Origin: an uncultured Clostridia bacterium
GTDB taxonomy: Bacteria; Bacillota; Clostridia; Lachnospirales; Lachnospiraceae
Assembly: GCA_937895705.1 (NCBI GenBank)
Contig: CALBKM010000028.1
Span: forward strand, 66,569-130,568
Direction: 5' to 3'
DNA: 64,000 bases
Shown in pieces: positions 32,839 through 42,777 of this stretch (its first letter is position 1; each line of letters starts with the position of its first letter). A program made the position numbers and the translations under genes. The notes beneath the pieces were generated by a model. That model had not been told where the DNA came from. It searched no databases and worked only from the letters and a program-made list of their open reading frames with translations.

Positions 32839-34599
32839 TTATTCTGAGGCAGTTGCAACGGTATACAATTTATCCTTCACAGCCTGTTCCGTCTGTTCAA
32901 AAAGTTCACCCAACTCCTGCCCCGGTACCTGAAGCACCGTATGATTCGAAGGCTCTGTCAGTACTTTGGTAAAAGACCTGCGATTATCCGTATCCGTATA
33001 ACGGAACACACAGGCATGTTCCGGAATCTCCGCGTAAAACAGATTGTCCTGTAATCCAAAGCAAAGTTCTTTTTCATCGGAAAGTTTCAAAAGCGTCAAC
33101 AATCGTTTCGTTCCCCAGAATATATTATCACAAATCATAAGAGACTCTTTTTTTCTCGCATTGGCTGCATTTAAAAGTGACATCTGATTATAAGGATAGC
33201 CAGAAGCATCTCCTCTGTAGGTCACATAGGCCGGATACTCCGAATACAGAATACCTTCCGCATTCATCGTCTGTTCCCCCGCATTAACGTACACCGCCGC
33301 CTCAGGGTTCGTTATGTCACAGGCATACATCAACACGTTATCTTTGTAAATAATGTTATCAAACTCATTCACCGACGCTCCGTCTCCCCATGTTTCGATG
33401 CCCCAAAAACTGAATCTTCCCAGGTTATTCGAAAACAACAAATCCCGTTGCGTCATATTAACCTTATTTCCCTGGTTGGTATAGCAAGTATCATAGATCC
33501 ATTCCGCCATATTATATGTCACGGATATCCGCGCCCCGGAATCCCACAATTCTACGGCATTACCATACCGCGGTCCTCTATCTCTTAACAGAGCTCCGCC
33601 GATATGATGAACATAACAACCGGACACCGTAATATCCGTCACCTGACTTAAGGATATTCCGTGAAAGCCCGCTCCCTTTACTTCCAACCCCAACAGCTCG
33701 GCACCGGTCACATTATGCACCGTCAATCCATGCTGTGGCAATGCATAAAAAATATGCAACGAATTCGGATCCTTCTTACTGTATAAATAGAGTTTCGATT
33801 GTAGCCAATCTACCGCAAAACTACCATCCTTCCGCTCTCCCAAAAGTTCCGGATAACTATGCTCCTCCGCATTCTCCAAAACCAGTCGTTTCCAATTTGC
33901 CTCTCCCTCAATCAGCAAATGTCCGATATTGCAGTCGCTCTTGTTTCTCGTGCCGTTATAGAGCTCTTCTACCCCGCTCAAATCGGCACTCCACACATTT
34001 TTTTCTCCCTTAACCTTCTTCCACGATACCTCCAACGGTCGATGGAAGTCCAATACCGGACGTGCTCCGTCTCCGTATGCACCCATAATGACATTGTTTC
34101 CCACATAAAAAGAATCTTCCATGGAAAACACATCTCCGCATTTTAGCATAACATTTATATTAGAGGCTCCGCTGAATACAGACAAGCTCTTTTTCGGTTC
34201 CTCCGGTGTACGTCCGGAGTTCGCATCGTCTCCTTCGGATGACGAAATGTAATAAGTCAATAAGTTCTTTTCCTTCAGTCTCTTGTCTGTACAGTCATAA
34301 ATCCCGGAATTTTTTTGATTTTCCCAGAGCATATCCGAAAGTTCCCTTCCGTCCGGATTCTCCAGTGCCGCATATAATTCCTCTGAAGTATATAAAAACT
34401 CTTCCGTCGTCACCGTAACAACTCCGTCATCCGTCTCCTGCTGTATTTCTTCCGACAAAGAAGGCGTCGGCGTACTGTTTTCTACCGGAATTTGTGTCGG
34501 CCGTGGTATCCACTCTGTCGGGTCATTCCCCTCAACACCGCTACATCCGGACATGATACACAAGATAGCCAACGTAACAAACAAATCTTTCCCTTTCAT
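32839..34599 (-). CDS. Right-handed beta-helix lipoprotein
   Basis: 586 residues. Lipoprotein signal with lipobox IMSGC (Cys about 18), a Thr/Pro/Ser linker, then a domain with many short repeats typical of parallel beta-helix (pectate-lyase-like) proteins, for example VTDITVSGCYVHHIGG. Such proteins bind or cleave surface polysaccharides; no catalytic site is evident. Start ATG 34599 fits the GAAGGA box better than the ATG at 34602. It is inside the exopolysaccharide operon, so a role in processing or holding the polymer is likely. Confidence 0.7.
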   Translation of the reverse strand: MKGKDLFVTLAILCIMSGCSGVEGNDPTEWIPRPTQIPVENSTPTPSLSEEIQQETDDGVVTVTTEEFLYTSEELYAALENPDGRELSDMLWENQKNSGIYDCTDKRLKEKNLLTYYISSSEGDDANSGRTPEEPKKSLSVFSGASNINVMLKCGDVFSMEDSFYVGNNVIMGAYGDGARPVLDFHRPLEVSWKKVKGEKNVWSADLSGVEELYNGTRNKSDCNIGHLLIEGEANWKRLVLENAEEHSYPELLGERKDGSFAVDWLQSKLYLYSKKDPNSLHIFYALPQHGLTVHNVTGAELLGLEVKGAGFHGISLSQVTDITVSGCYVHHIGGALLRDRGPRYGNAVELWDSGARISVTYNMAEWIYDTCYTNQGNKVNMTQRDLLFSNNLGRFSFWGIETWGDGASVNEFDNIIYKDNVLMYACDITNPEAAVYVNAGEQTMNAEGILYSEYPAYVTYRGDASGYPYNQMSLLNAANARKKESLMICDNIFWGTKRLLTLLKLSDEKELCFGLQDNLFYAEIPEHACVFRYTDTDNRRSFTKVLTEPSNHTVLQVPGQELGELFEQTEQAVKDKLYTVATASE

Positions 34600-34615
34600 C
34601 ATCCATTCCTTCTTT

Positions 34616-35635
34616 CTAAAAGAAACCCTTTTCCTTAAAAATCCACTTTCTGATTCGACGACTTCGTATGAAATGCGGAATATACTGAACCGGACCGAAT
34701 TGTTTCAGGTTTCGTATACTTCTCTTTTTATCATTTTCACGAATCATCTCCGCATATTGCTTTCTATCCTGTTCGGTATACAATATATTCTCAGGTCGTT
34801 CCGTCTGAAAACGATTCGGAACAATCCACATTTCACGACACGCTAAAAATTCTTCCGGCGAAACATCAATTTCCATTTTACGTTTCTGAATATGTACCAA
34901 CATATACTCCTTGGCGGTTCCTTCCTTTATCAAGCCGTCTTCGTCACACAAATGTCGATACAATTTTCCGTCCTTCCATTGCATCACAAAGGATTCCTTT
35001 GTGATATAAGAGCAAAAGTTCAACGTCTGCCATCCGAAATCCTGCACAACATCCTCCTTGGTCTGATCCCGGAATACCTTTTTCTGATACTTCCACCCAA
35101 GAATATTCATTCCCATGTACTCATCAAAATAACATGCATAATCACACCGAAATGCTTTCTTATACGGATATGCCATATTTTCCTTCTTCATACTGAGCTT
35201 ATAAAGATTTCGCATTTCTTCCGTGTTTCGGTAAATTACAAAGCAACCTGCTTCAAATAACTTATCATAGGTCCGAAACATCTCTTCCGTCAAAAACGCC
35301 CGCACATCTCCCAATATGATATCCAGGTCCATATGTCCCCAAAACTCGTAATTATTTGTTATTTCAGGAAATGCCTCGCCATATAACGGCTTATAATCGC
35401 ATATTTTATACGGTGTCTTCAAGGTAATCCGAAAATCCACCAAACATTGAAAACGTTGCTTTACTTCCGGCAATGTCATATGTATAAACCGCAGATTTCC
35501 CTCATCAGAACATCCTTCATTATCGGTAATCACATAAAAATCAATCGTCGGGTTATGTAAAACCGTCTGCTTCCATAATTCAAATGTATTCGGAAACTTT
35601 CCCATCCATATTGCCAACATACATAACTTTGTCAT
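34616..35635 (-). CDS. DUF6625-like putative glycosyltransferase
   Basis: 339 residues, soluble. The N-terminal part reads like a GT-A nucleotide-sugar binding fold: strands near 3-10 and 31-37 (FYVITDNEG), an ICDYKPLYG motif near 78-86, and WGHMDLDIILGD near 98-109 with a DxD motif. This matches an uncharacterised family seen in capsule loci. It is 12 nt after the DUF1796-like gene. Sugar specificity is unknown. Confidence 0.65.
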   Translation of the reverse strand: MTKLCMLAIWMGKFPNTFELWKQTVLHNPTIDFYVITDNEGCSDEGNLRFIHMTLPEVKQRFQCLVDFRITLKTPYKICDYKPLYGEAFPEITNNYEFWGHMDLDIILGDVRAFLTEEMFRTYDKLFEAGCFVIYRNTEEMRNLYKLSMKKENMAYPYKKAFRCDYACYFDEYMGMNILGWKYQKKVFRDQTKEDVVQDFGWQTLNFCSYITKESFVMQWKDGKLYRHLCDEDGLIKEGTAKEYMLVHIQKRKMEIDVSPEEFLACREMWIVPNRFQTERPENILYTEQDRKQYAEMIRENDKKRSIRNLKQFGPVQYIPHFIRSRRIRKWIFKEKGFF

Positions 35636-35647
35636 TCTTATGCTCTC

Positions 35648-36364
35648 CTACCTCTTCAGTAACTTCTTTTTCAACACCGCAAAGAACCACTCTCTGCGTT
35701 TCTTCCATAAACGTCTCTTGTATCCGTTTCCGGAGTCTCCGGTCATCTCGCGTAATACGCGATACCAACCCTTTACATCACCCGCAATATCGGTATGCTT
35801 TCGCGGTGCAAACCGTTTTAGCCCCCTGACTTTTACCTGTTCGTCTTCCAGTTCCAGTAACCCCGGCGTCAAAGCCTCCTTCTCTACCAGTACCACCAAG
35901 GTAAACTTTCCGGAACAATATACCTTTTTTAGCGCTTCCGTAACAGCCCGAATATATCGTACATTGTCTTCCTGCCCCTTGTCTTCGACTTTTATCAGGA
36001 ACAAGGTACATTTATCGGAACTCACCAGTTCCGTATACTTCTTTTTTAAATGTGCCACCCGGGATTTTAATTCCTGCACGGCCTCTGCCAGACTTTCCGC
36101 TGTAATCGTCCCGTTTTTTTGCAAAATCTCATATCGGGGATGGAATTTAATATTTGTATTTTCGCATAAAATCATACGGTCTTCCAGCAGGCGTACTTCC
36201 CCGGAAAACAACTTCTCTACATTCTCCAACACAGCCGGAAAAAGTTCTCTTTCCAAAACATAAGACCAGGAAAACGGCATCGCGTCTATTTTCCCAAAAA
36301 AGTTTTCCAAACGAAACGAAATCTCACAATTATATCCTAAACTTACAACCGAATCATACCTCAT
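35648..36364 (-). CDS. DUF1796-like putative cysteine-peptidase-fold protein
   Basis: 238 residues. N-terminal SLGYNCEISFRLENF (residues 8-22) and MPFSWSYV (29-36) are the hallmark of DUF1796, predicted to have a papain-like fold with this Cys as nucleophile. The family occurs in polysaccharide loci without a known role. The C-terminal 40 residues are strongly basic. ATG at 36364 follows AAAGGGG. It lies between the GT4 gene and the DUF6625-like gene with small gaps. Confidence 0.65.
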   Translation of the reverse strand: MRYDSVVSLGYNCEISFRLENFFGKIDAMPFSWSYVLERELFPAVLENVEKLFSGEVRLLEDRMILCENTNIKFHPRYEILQKNGTITAESLAEAVQELKSRVAHLKKKYTELVSSDKCTLFLIKVEDKGQEDNVRYIRAVTEALKKVYCSGKFTLVVLVEKEALTPGLLELEDEQVKVRGLKRFAPRKHTDIAGDVKGWYRVLREMTGDSGNGYKRRLWKKRREWFFAVLKKKLLKR

Positions 36365-36380
36365 AAAAAACCCCTTTGCC

Positions 36381-37487
36381 TTAACCTAAAATTTGGTGGT
36401 ACAGTTTCATTATCTTTTCACTCCATACCTCCAATACATACTGTCCGCAAATCACCTTCTTTGCCTCGTCCCAATTTGCAACCTTCTCTTCGTGTTCCTG
36501 TTCCGCCTTGACAATCTGCTTCGCCAAAGCTTCTACATTCTCACTTTCGAACCAGTATCCGTACGGTATTTTCAAGTACTTCTGTGCGGAAATATCACTC
36601 ATTACCACGGAACACTTGGAATAGCCTGCTTCTACCACAGAGTACGGCAAGCCCTCTTCTCTGGACGGTGACAAAAACAAATCTACATAATTGTAGAGTG
36701 TCGCCACATCGTTTCTGGCCGGAATAATCTTTACCCACTCCGGCATCTCACCTAAGATATCAACGATATGGTCCTCCACCGCCTTAAAATTTGTAGACAG
36801 TGACACCAGCAAGGAATAAGAATAGCCTTCCTTACGCAATTTATCCAATGCTTTTACCGCCAAGTCCACTCCTTTTCTGAAAAAGTCAAACCCGAAAATC
36901 AAAAAGGCCTTCTCTCCTTCCGGCAATCCGAACTCTTGGTTCGACACCGAAACATACTGTTCCAGCCGGTTAAAATTCACACCGTTATCAATGGCGTACT
37001 TTTCATTTCCCGGATAATCCCGCTCCAGACTATGAAATACGGATTCACTGCAGGCAACCATAATACAACGGGAATACAAACACCGTCGCAGCAAATTTTT
37101 AACCGGATTCCCCGCCTTCTTCGAATGATTGTGCATATGCATCACCACCGGCATCTTTGTTCCGAAAACTGCCTGATACACCGCCAGATACTGCTGCATA
37201 GTAATAAAGTGAGTATGGATTAATGCCACTCCGTACTCCTTTACCATACGTTTTATCAATTTTGCGTCTTGTTTACGATTTCCGGACAAAAACTCTACTG
37301 TCTGCCCGGTCTTTTGCATTTCGGAAATCCAACTCATGGCCCCTTCCGACCTTGCGTCCTGTGTGAAAAGATAAATATTTCGCTTTCCTTCCTTTTGTAA
37401 CTCTTTGTCCAAACTGGATAAGGAGTCCATAAAGTTTCCGCGATAGGAAGCCGCATAATTCATTACGTGTAATATTGTTCCTGCCAT
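36381..37487 (-). CDS. Family 4 glycosyltransferase
   Basis: 368 residues, GT-B fold. N-terminal ILHVMNYAASYRGNF segment, and the C-terminal donor-binding region LFLSPSREEGLPYSVVEAG near residue 278 with the GT4 EEGLP...E motif. ATG 37487 is preceded by AAAGGTGG; the GTG at 37496 is less likely. Retaining transferase acting on the cytoplasmic repeat unit; sugar unknown. 19 nt after the flippase gene. Confidence 0.85.
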   Translation of the reverse strand: MAGTILHVMNYAASYRGNFMDSLSSLDKELQKEGKRNIYLFTQDARSEGAMSWISEMQKTGQTVEFLSGNRKQDAKLIKRMVKEYGVALIHTHFITMQQYLAVYQAVFGTKMPVVMHMHNHSKKAGNPVKNLLRRCLYSRCIMVACSESVFHSLERDYPGNEKYAIDNGVNFNRLEQYVSVSNQEFGLPEGEKAFLIFGFDFFRKGVDLAVKALDKLRKEGYSYSLLVSLSTNFKAVEDHIVDILGEMPEWVKIIPARNDVATLYNYVDLFLSPSREEGLPYSVVEAGYSKCSVVMSDISAQKYLKIPYGYWFESENVEALAKQIVKAEQEHEEKVANWDEAKKVICGQYVLEVWSEKIMKLYHQILG

Positions 37488-37506
37488 TTTATCCACCTTT
37501 ACTTTC

Positions 37507-39036
37507 TTACTTTCTCTTTACCATACTCTTTGCCAATCCTAAATAATAGGAAAACGCCTCTGTCTTACATGTTATAAGCACGATACTTCCTCCGGTAATC
37601 GCCGCACAAACAATCCCTTGTACCAAAAATTGCAGAATCACCGAGTCCAACCGAATCAAAGAACACACCCAATAGGATCCGGCCATTTGTAACAGCATTC
37701 CTACAAGCATAACCGCAGATACTATATAGTACTTCCCTGCACGTCTGTGAAAGCATTGTTCATACAATAATTTTGCCTTCAATACCGCCTGTATTGCATA
37801 GGTCAAAAACGTTCCGATAAAAATACCCGTAATCCCCAGCTTCAGCCCAAGTGCAATAGAAACAACGAGATTTACCGCAGAGCCGATAATAGAGATGTAT
37901 TTATCCTGACGGAACAACCCGGAAACCTCCATAATCGCCCATAACGGCCGATGCATAATCTCCATAAACAAATTCAAACAGCAGACAAATACAATCATCG
38001 TCGATCCCAGAAGATACGCCTCATCCTTAATCCAAAGCTCAACCACAAACAAATCGATACAACAAAATACGCCCACACTGGAAATCGCCGCTATGATATA
38101 GAATAAATAAACCAAACGGTTAAACACGGTGACGCACTTATCTTCATCCTCCGTAACAATCAAATTTCCCAGGCTTGCCGTCAGTCCACCGTATGCAATT
38201 TGATTTGCCACTTGGCGGAATACTCCGATTACCAAAGCATAGTTGGAATAAAGGCCGACCTGAAGCGTACTTACCAATGCCGAGATTAATAGGTTGTCCG
38301 TGGAACTTGTAATTTTTCCGGACAAAGTTTTGATAAATAAATTCTTTATATTCGAAAAAACCGACTTCTGCTCTTCTTTCGGAAGTTTCTCATGTTTCTC
38401 TTTTAACCACGGATAAGTTCTGTTCACAATGTGAGAACCAACCATATTCCCGAGTAAAGTAAAGCAAATAGATACCGATAAATAAACCACAAAATCCTTC
38501 GTGAGGATCAAAACAGCCACATTAACTCCGGCACCCAACACTTTCGTCACAATACCGAACACGGACATAATATATCCCTTTTGGTCCGCGTTCAACAAAG
38601 AAAACTTGTAGGAAAACAAATAGGAAACCGAAAGATTTACAACAAACAATAAATATATCACCCGGATATATCCCATAGAATAATCCAATGAGTTTACAAA
38701 AAGATGTAACCACGGACAAATCGCAACTCCGATTCCCAGGGTCGCTCCCGCTATAATGCGATACGACTTCTGAAAAAGGTCCATCAGCTGACATACCTTT
38801 TCCCGATTATCTTCTGCCAACGGCTTATACAAATTGTACACGATTGCAGAGCCTACACCTAATTCTGTCAGGGACAGCATGGAAAGTACCTCTGTAAAAA
38901 GTCCGTTCAAGCTAACCGCCTGGTTTCCCAGGTACTTTATCATAATTGTTCGAACCACAAAATTAATCAGTGTAGACACTGCTTGCGCGCCGAATGCAAA
39001 TAATATATTTCTTATACTGTTCCTTGTTCGTGCCAT
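37507..39036 (-). CDS. Wzx-type polysaccharide flippase
   Basis: 509 residues, 12 to 14 predicted membrane segments, no large soluble domain. N-terminal RNSIRNILFAFGAQAV pattern is that of the MATE-like PST/Wzx transporters. It flips the lipid-linked repeat unit to the outside, where the Wzy-like protein polymerises it. ATG at 39036 follows GAAGGA. 25 nt after the deacetylase gene. Confidence 0.85.
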   Translation of the reverse strand: MARTRNSIRNILFAFGAQAVSTLINFVVRTIMIKYLGNQAVSLNGLFTEVLSMLSLTELGVGSAIVYNLYKPLAEDNREKVCQLMDLFQKSYRIIAGATLGIGVAICPWLHLFVNSLDYSMGYIRVIYLLFVVNLSVSYLFSYKFSLLNADQKGYIMSVFGIVTKVLGAGVNVAVLILTKDFVVYLSVSICFTLLGNMVGSHIVNRTYPWLKEKHEKLPKEEQKSVFSNIKNLFIKTLSGKITSSTDNLLISALVSTLQVGLYSNYALVIGVFRQVANQIAYGGLTASLGNLIVTEDEDKCVTVFNRLVYLFYIIAAISSVGVFCCIDLFVVELWIKDEAYLLGSTMIVFVCCLNLFMEIMHRPLWAIMEVSGLFRQDKYISIIGSAVNLVVSIALGLKLGITGIFIGTFLTYAIQAVLKAKLLYEQCFHRRAGKYYIVSAVMLVGMLLQMAGSYWVCSLIRLDSVILQFLVQGIVCAAITGGSIVLITCKTEAFSYYLGLAKSMVKRK

Positions 39037-39061
39037 TTGCTTTTTCCTTCTTCACTCTGCT

Positions 39062-40798
39062 TTATTGCCACATCATGTCGTACATCGATTTGTATGTAAT
39101 CACTTCTGCGTCTTTTTCGCTTATTGTATTCACATAAGTCAAAATCTCCTGTAGCTTCTCCGTGTTAATCTCTTTTAAATCATGAAAATACAACACCACC
39201 CATTTTTTCTCCCTGATGGCATCTTCTATAATCCGTTCATAACTGTCTAAACAATTCCCCAACCAAATTCGTCTGTGATAATAAGGCTCCCCCGCATCCG
39301 CATTTCCGTACAAATCACTGTATTGATAAAACGTCTTTGCAAACAAATCCGTAACCGGATGACCCACTAACTGGCCTGTTCCCCCGGCTAAAATAATGCC
39401 GTTCACATCAAACCCCATCTGTTTCAATACCCATTTGTCTTCATAAAATTGCTCTGTCAACTCACTATAATCCCGGATGCTCTGTTCCGTAATAACCTCC
39501 CCGTCATGGGACAGTACCTCGCCGCCTTCGGCAACCACCCGTTCACACACCTGACGCCTGGTCTCTTCTCCCATAGATGCCGGAAACAACATATTTTCAT
39601 GTACTGCCGCAATGCATAACGGGATTTTATGCATTTCAAAGATATTTGCAATCCGGTCCATATCCGGTCGGCAATCATCCAGCACAAATGTAATATATGC
39701 TTTATCTAACGTATATTTTTTTGTTGTATCCGCTGAGACTTCCAACATTTTTTTCAAAGATTGCTCTATATAACTTTCTTCGGTAATGGTATTTAAATCC
39801 GCTCCCAGAAGTACTGTCTTCCTCTCAATCCGATACTCCTGGTTCGCATACAAAGAAAGGTGCATTTTCACAGAATTCTTCGGAACCACAATTTCCCGAT
39901 TAGATATTTTTGTTGCGGAATCGAATGCATATGTCTGAATCACATTCTCATGCTGATCAAAAAACACGATTCCTCCCACTTGAGGAAACCAGGAAAAATG
40001 GAAACTCATACGAAACACGTCTCCCTCTTTTACCGGAATAAAACCGTCCTCCGGGGTACATACAAACTTCGACTTTTGGTCCTCTCCCAGAAGCGCTGAC
40101 GTTTCAACCAATTTCCCGCTTGTTGTCCACACATGATTGCCTATCGTCTCAATCACAACAGGTTCGTACACCACTGTTTTATTTGTTTCCTTCACAATAT
40201 GCTTTTTTAAAAGCTCTCTCAACTCCGCTTCCGATACGAGTATTGTTTCTCTGTATATTTTCTGGTTCGGCAGGTAAAAAATCTTCTCTGCCTCAAATAA
40301 ATTCGATTTATCATTGTAAATTGCCTTTACGCCGACACATAACAGCCCGTTTTCATCAAAAAAGAACGTTGCCGTTTCGTAAACTTCTCGTCCGTTATCG
40401 TCCCAATACGACTCTACTCCGATTTCAGAAAAGTCAAAAGGTGGCACTGGCGATGCAGGAATCTGCGTCGGTATTGATGTAGGCGCAACCGTAGGTGTTA
40501 ATGTAGGTATTGAAGTCGGTGGTAATGTAGGCGTATGCGCAGGTGCCACTGTTGCTGTTGGTGTCAGCGTACTTTCGGAAACCGATGCCGTTACAATAGC
40601 AACCGGGGTAGCTATATCCGATACTTCCGGTGTTTTTCGCGCATCCGCATCCGAAAACGGAGTCGGCGTATCCGTGACTGCCACCGGTTTCGTATTGTTA
40701 ATCTGACCGGTTTCGTCCACATATTCTTTTGCTTGCCTTCCGCCGCACCCTATCAGCAAAACGCAACACAACAAACACACATAAACGCTCCGCTTCAT
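39062..40798 (-). CDS. Polysaccharide deacetylase-like lipoprotein
   Basis: 578 residues from ATG 40798 (GGAG box; a longer frame to 40888 overlaps the previous gene). Lipobox LLIGC with Cys about 18. A ~100-residue Thr/Pro/Val/Ala linker with TPT and PTSIPT repeats lifts the catalytic part off the membrane. After a beta domain, the C-terminal ~200 residues show a NodB-like fold: ITFVLDD near 388, LSHDGE near 444, and the C-terminal VVLYFHD. Probably removes acetyl or other groups from the exported polymer; the metal triad is only partly recognisable. Confidence 0.75.
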   Translation of the reverse strand: MKRSVYVCLLCCVLLIGCGGRQAKEYVDETGQINNTKPVAVTDTPTPFSDADARKTPEVSDIATPVAIVTASVSESTLTPTATVAPAHTPTLPPTSIPTLTPTVAPTSIPTQIPASPVPPFDFSEIGVESYWDDNGREVYETATFFFDENGLLCVGVKAIYNDKSNLFEAEKIFYLPNQKIYRETILVSEAELRELLKKHIVKETNKTVVYEPVVIETIGNHVWTTSGKLVETSALLGEDQKSKFVCTPEDGFIPVKEGDVFRMSFHFSWFPQVGGIVFFDQHENVIQTYAFDSATKISNREIVVPKNSVKMHLSLYANQEYRIERKTVLLGADLNTITEESYIEQSLKKMLEVSADTTKKYTLDKAYITFVLDDCRPDMDRIANIFEMHKIPLCIAAVHENMLFPASMGEETRRQVCERVVAEGGEVLSHDGEVITEQSIRDYSELTEQFYEDKWVLKQMGFDVNGIILAGGTGQLVGHPVTDLFAKTFYQYSDLYGNADAGEPYYHRRIWLGNCLDSYERIIEDAIREKKWVVLYFHDLKEINTEKLQEILTYVNTISEKDAEVITYKSMYDMMWQ

Positions 40799-40809
40799 CC
40801 TTTCATCTC

Positions 40810-41742
40810 CTATCTCAGCTTCTTCCTCCACTTCCGCAACCGGGCTTTCCCATGAAATATCGCAGCTTTCAACGGCTTTAACCTCCACATTCTTTTACGT
40901 TGTTCTTTCCATTCCTGCGGAAATTGCTGCCGCTTCCAACCGTACAAAAGAAACAATCGCACAGCAAAGGAATACTCTATGTTCCTTACTTGACGAGATG
41001 TAAACTTGTCATAGCTTTTTTTGCATAATTCATAAAACAACTCTTCCCCCTGTATCTTCTTCGGACCGAAACTGATTCTGGTACCGTCCTTGTAATTTCG
41101 ATACAGACATAGAATTTCCGGCACAAAATCTACCTCGTATCCGGCCTCAAGCAACTTTATAATTACTGTAGAATCCTGCTTACACGGAACAATCGTAAAA
41201 TTCCCCACCGCATTCAGATACGACTTTTTCACAAGCCACATGGACGTAGATGCTAAACAATCATCCTCAATTGCCTCATACAGACAGTTCCCTCTGTGAC
41301 GCTTCCGAATTACACATTGAAACTCTGTTCCTTCTCTTCCGACATGAGCCACATCACAATACACCAATGCCAGATTGTCGAACTTACTGTTCAAAAACAC
41401 AGCCAGCTGCTTCTCGATTTTTTCCGGATAGTACTCATCATCATCGTCCAAAAAAGCAATGTATTCTCCCTTGGCCGCCTCGATACCGACGTTCCTCGCT
41501 CCGGCTCCGCCTAAATTCTTCTCGTTTTGAATATAGCGAACTCTCCCGTCCGACTCATACTTCTTCATCAGTTGTTCCGTTGATGCTCTGTATTCGCTTT
41601 CCGGTGGATTATCATCTACCACAATAATATCCAAATTTTTATGAGTTTGCGCCAGTATACACTCAACGGCGCGGGAAAGCATATCATTACGCGAATAAGT
41701 AGGTATTACCACGCTGACCAAAATATCTTCCGCTCTATGCAC
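40810..41742 (-). CDS. Family 2 glycosyltransferase
   Basis: 310 residues from a GTG start at 41742 (AAGGGG 7 nt upstream), overlapping the acyltransferase end by 8 nt. GT-A landmarks: VSVVIPTYSRNDML at 9-22, VVDDNPPES near 42, and FLDDDDEYYPE near 95. Cytoplasmic transferase of the repeat-unit assembly; donor unknown. Confidence 0.85.
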   Translation of the reverse strand: MHRAEDILVSVVIPTYSRNDMLSRAVECILAQTHKNLDIIVVDDNPPESEYRASTEQLMKKYESDGRVRYIQNEKNLGGAGARNVGIEAAKGEYIAFLDDDDEYYPEKIEKQLAVFLNSKFDNLALVYCDVAHVGREGTEFQCVIRKRHRGNCLYEAIEDDCLASTSMWLVKKSYLNAVGNFTIVPCKQDSTVIIKLLEAGYEVDFVPEILCLYRNYKDGTRISFGPKKIQGEELFYELCKKSYDKFTSRQVRNIEYSFAVRLFLLYGWKRQQFPQEWKEQRKRMWRLKPLKAAIFHGKARLRKWRKKLR

Positions 41743-42775
41743 TTTTATTCCCCTTTCTTTTCTTCCATGTATTCACTAAAAGATAAAACACATATGCGCC
41801 GACAACCGATATTCCGAAAATCAAAAACGTCTTTGCATACTCATAAACCAATGTAAATGCCCCTCCCGGCAATATCTTATACGCAACCCGGTCTAACACG
41901 CTGATTAAACTGACATGTACAATATACACAAACAAAGAATATTTTTCACCGATTACGGTAATAAAAGAATTCTGCTTAGCTTCCGGCCTGTGAAGGGCAT
42001 ATACAAATGCACCCAGAACAAAAACAATACTTCCGAAAAACAATTCCCTGCGTCCGAACACAAACCACTCCGCTATACTCAACAACGGACCGGCAAGCAT
42101 AAAACCCGCTGTCGCTTTTACCGGCAGTTTTTCCATCACCCGCGCTTGATTTCTTCGTAGCCATACACCGAAAAGCAAAAACGGAAGTCCGAAAAACAGG
42201 AAGTTGCGATAATACAATTTGCTTACTTCAACACCGAATAAAATCAAAACATTTCCCAGTATCATATGTACTCCGAGCAGTACCGGAATACTCCAAAACA
42301 TCTTACGATACAAATCAAAACGATTAATTACCCACAGCAAAAGATAGCAATACAACAGTGCAAACGTAAACCACATAATATTGATAAACGGATCCTGATT
42401 AAACAGAATCCAATCTGCAATCTTTCTCGGTTCAAAGAGAGAAGTAACTCGTTTTACAACATCCTCAACGGTGCCGTGAGAATCTCCGAATAACGCAATC
42501 ATCACATTAAATATAAAATAATAAACACAACCGATCACACTAATCCCTAATATATGCTTACACTTCTTCGGCAAACGTTTCTCTAGCTTTTCTCTGTCGG
42601 AAGTATCGCAAAAATAGCCGGATACCATAAAAAACAGCGGGATTGCAAACCGAAATACAGACTGAATCACTCCGTCCAATACATAGTTCGGTAACTTCAC
42701 ATGAACAAGTACCACGCCGAAACACGCAATACCTTTTAGATAATTCATAAAATCGTTTTTCTTTGTGGCTTCCAT
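41735..42775 (-). CDS. Acyltransferase_3 membrane acyltransferase
   Basis: 346 residues, about ten membrane segments. The N-terminal block FMNYLKGIACFGVVLVH and the later FFMVSGYF are the acyltransferase-3 (OafA/WecH-like) hallmarks with the conserved His in the first segment. It O-acetylates a sugar of the surface polymer. Start ATG 42775 has GAGGAG 6 nt upstream. Coupled to its neighbours on both sides. Confidence 0.82.
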   Translation of the reverse strand: MEATKKNDFMNYLKGIACFGVVLVHVKLPNYVLDGVIQSVFRFAIPLFFMVSGYFCDTSDREKLEKRLPKKCKHILGISVIGCVYYFIFNVMIALFGDSHGTVEDVVKRVTSLFEPRKIADWILFNQDPFINIMWFTFALLYCYLLLWVINRFDLYRKMFWSIPVLLGVHMILGNVLILFGVEVSKLYYRNFLFFGLPFLLFGVWLRRNQARVMEKLPVKATAGFMLAGPLLSIAEWFVFGRRELFFGSIVFVLGAFVYALHRPEAKQNSFITVIGEKYSLFVYIVHVSLISVLDRVAYKILPGGAFTLVYEYAKTFLIFGISVVGAYVFYLLVNTWKKRKGNKSA

Positions 42776-42777
42776 AA

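Noticed and set aside
40400..40700. Tandem repeat in the deacetylase lipoprotein as a CRISPR or mobile repeat
   Set aside because: It is a coding Thr/Pro linker with irregular short repeats in frame, not a repeat-spacer array.
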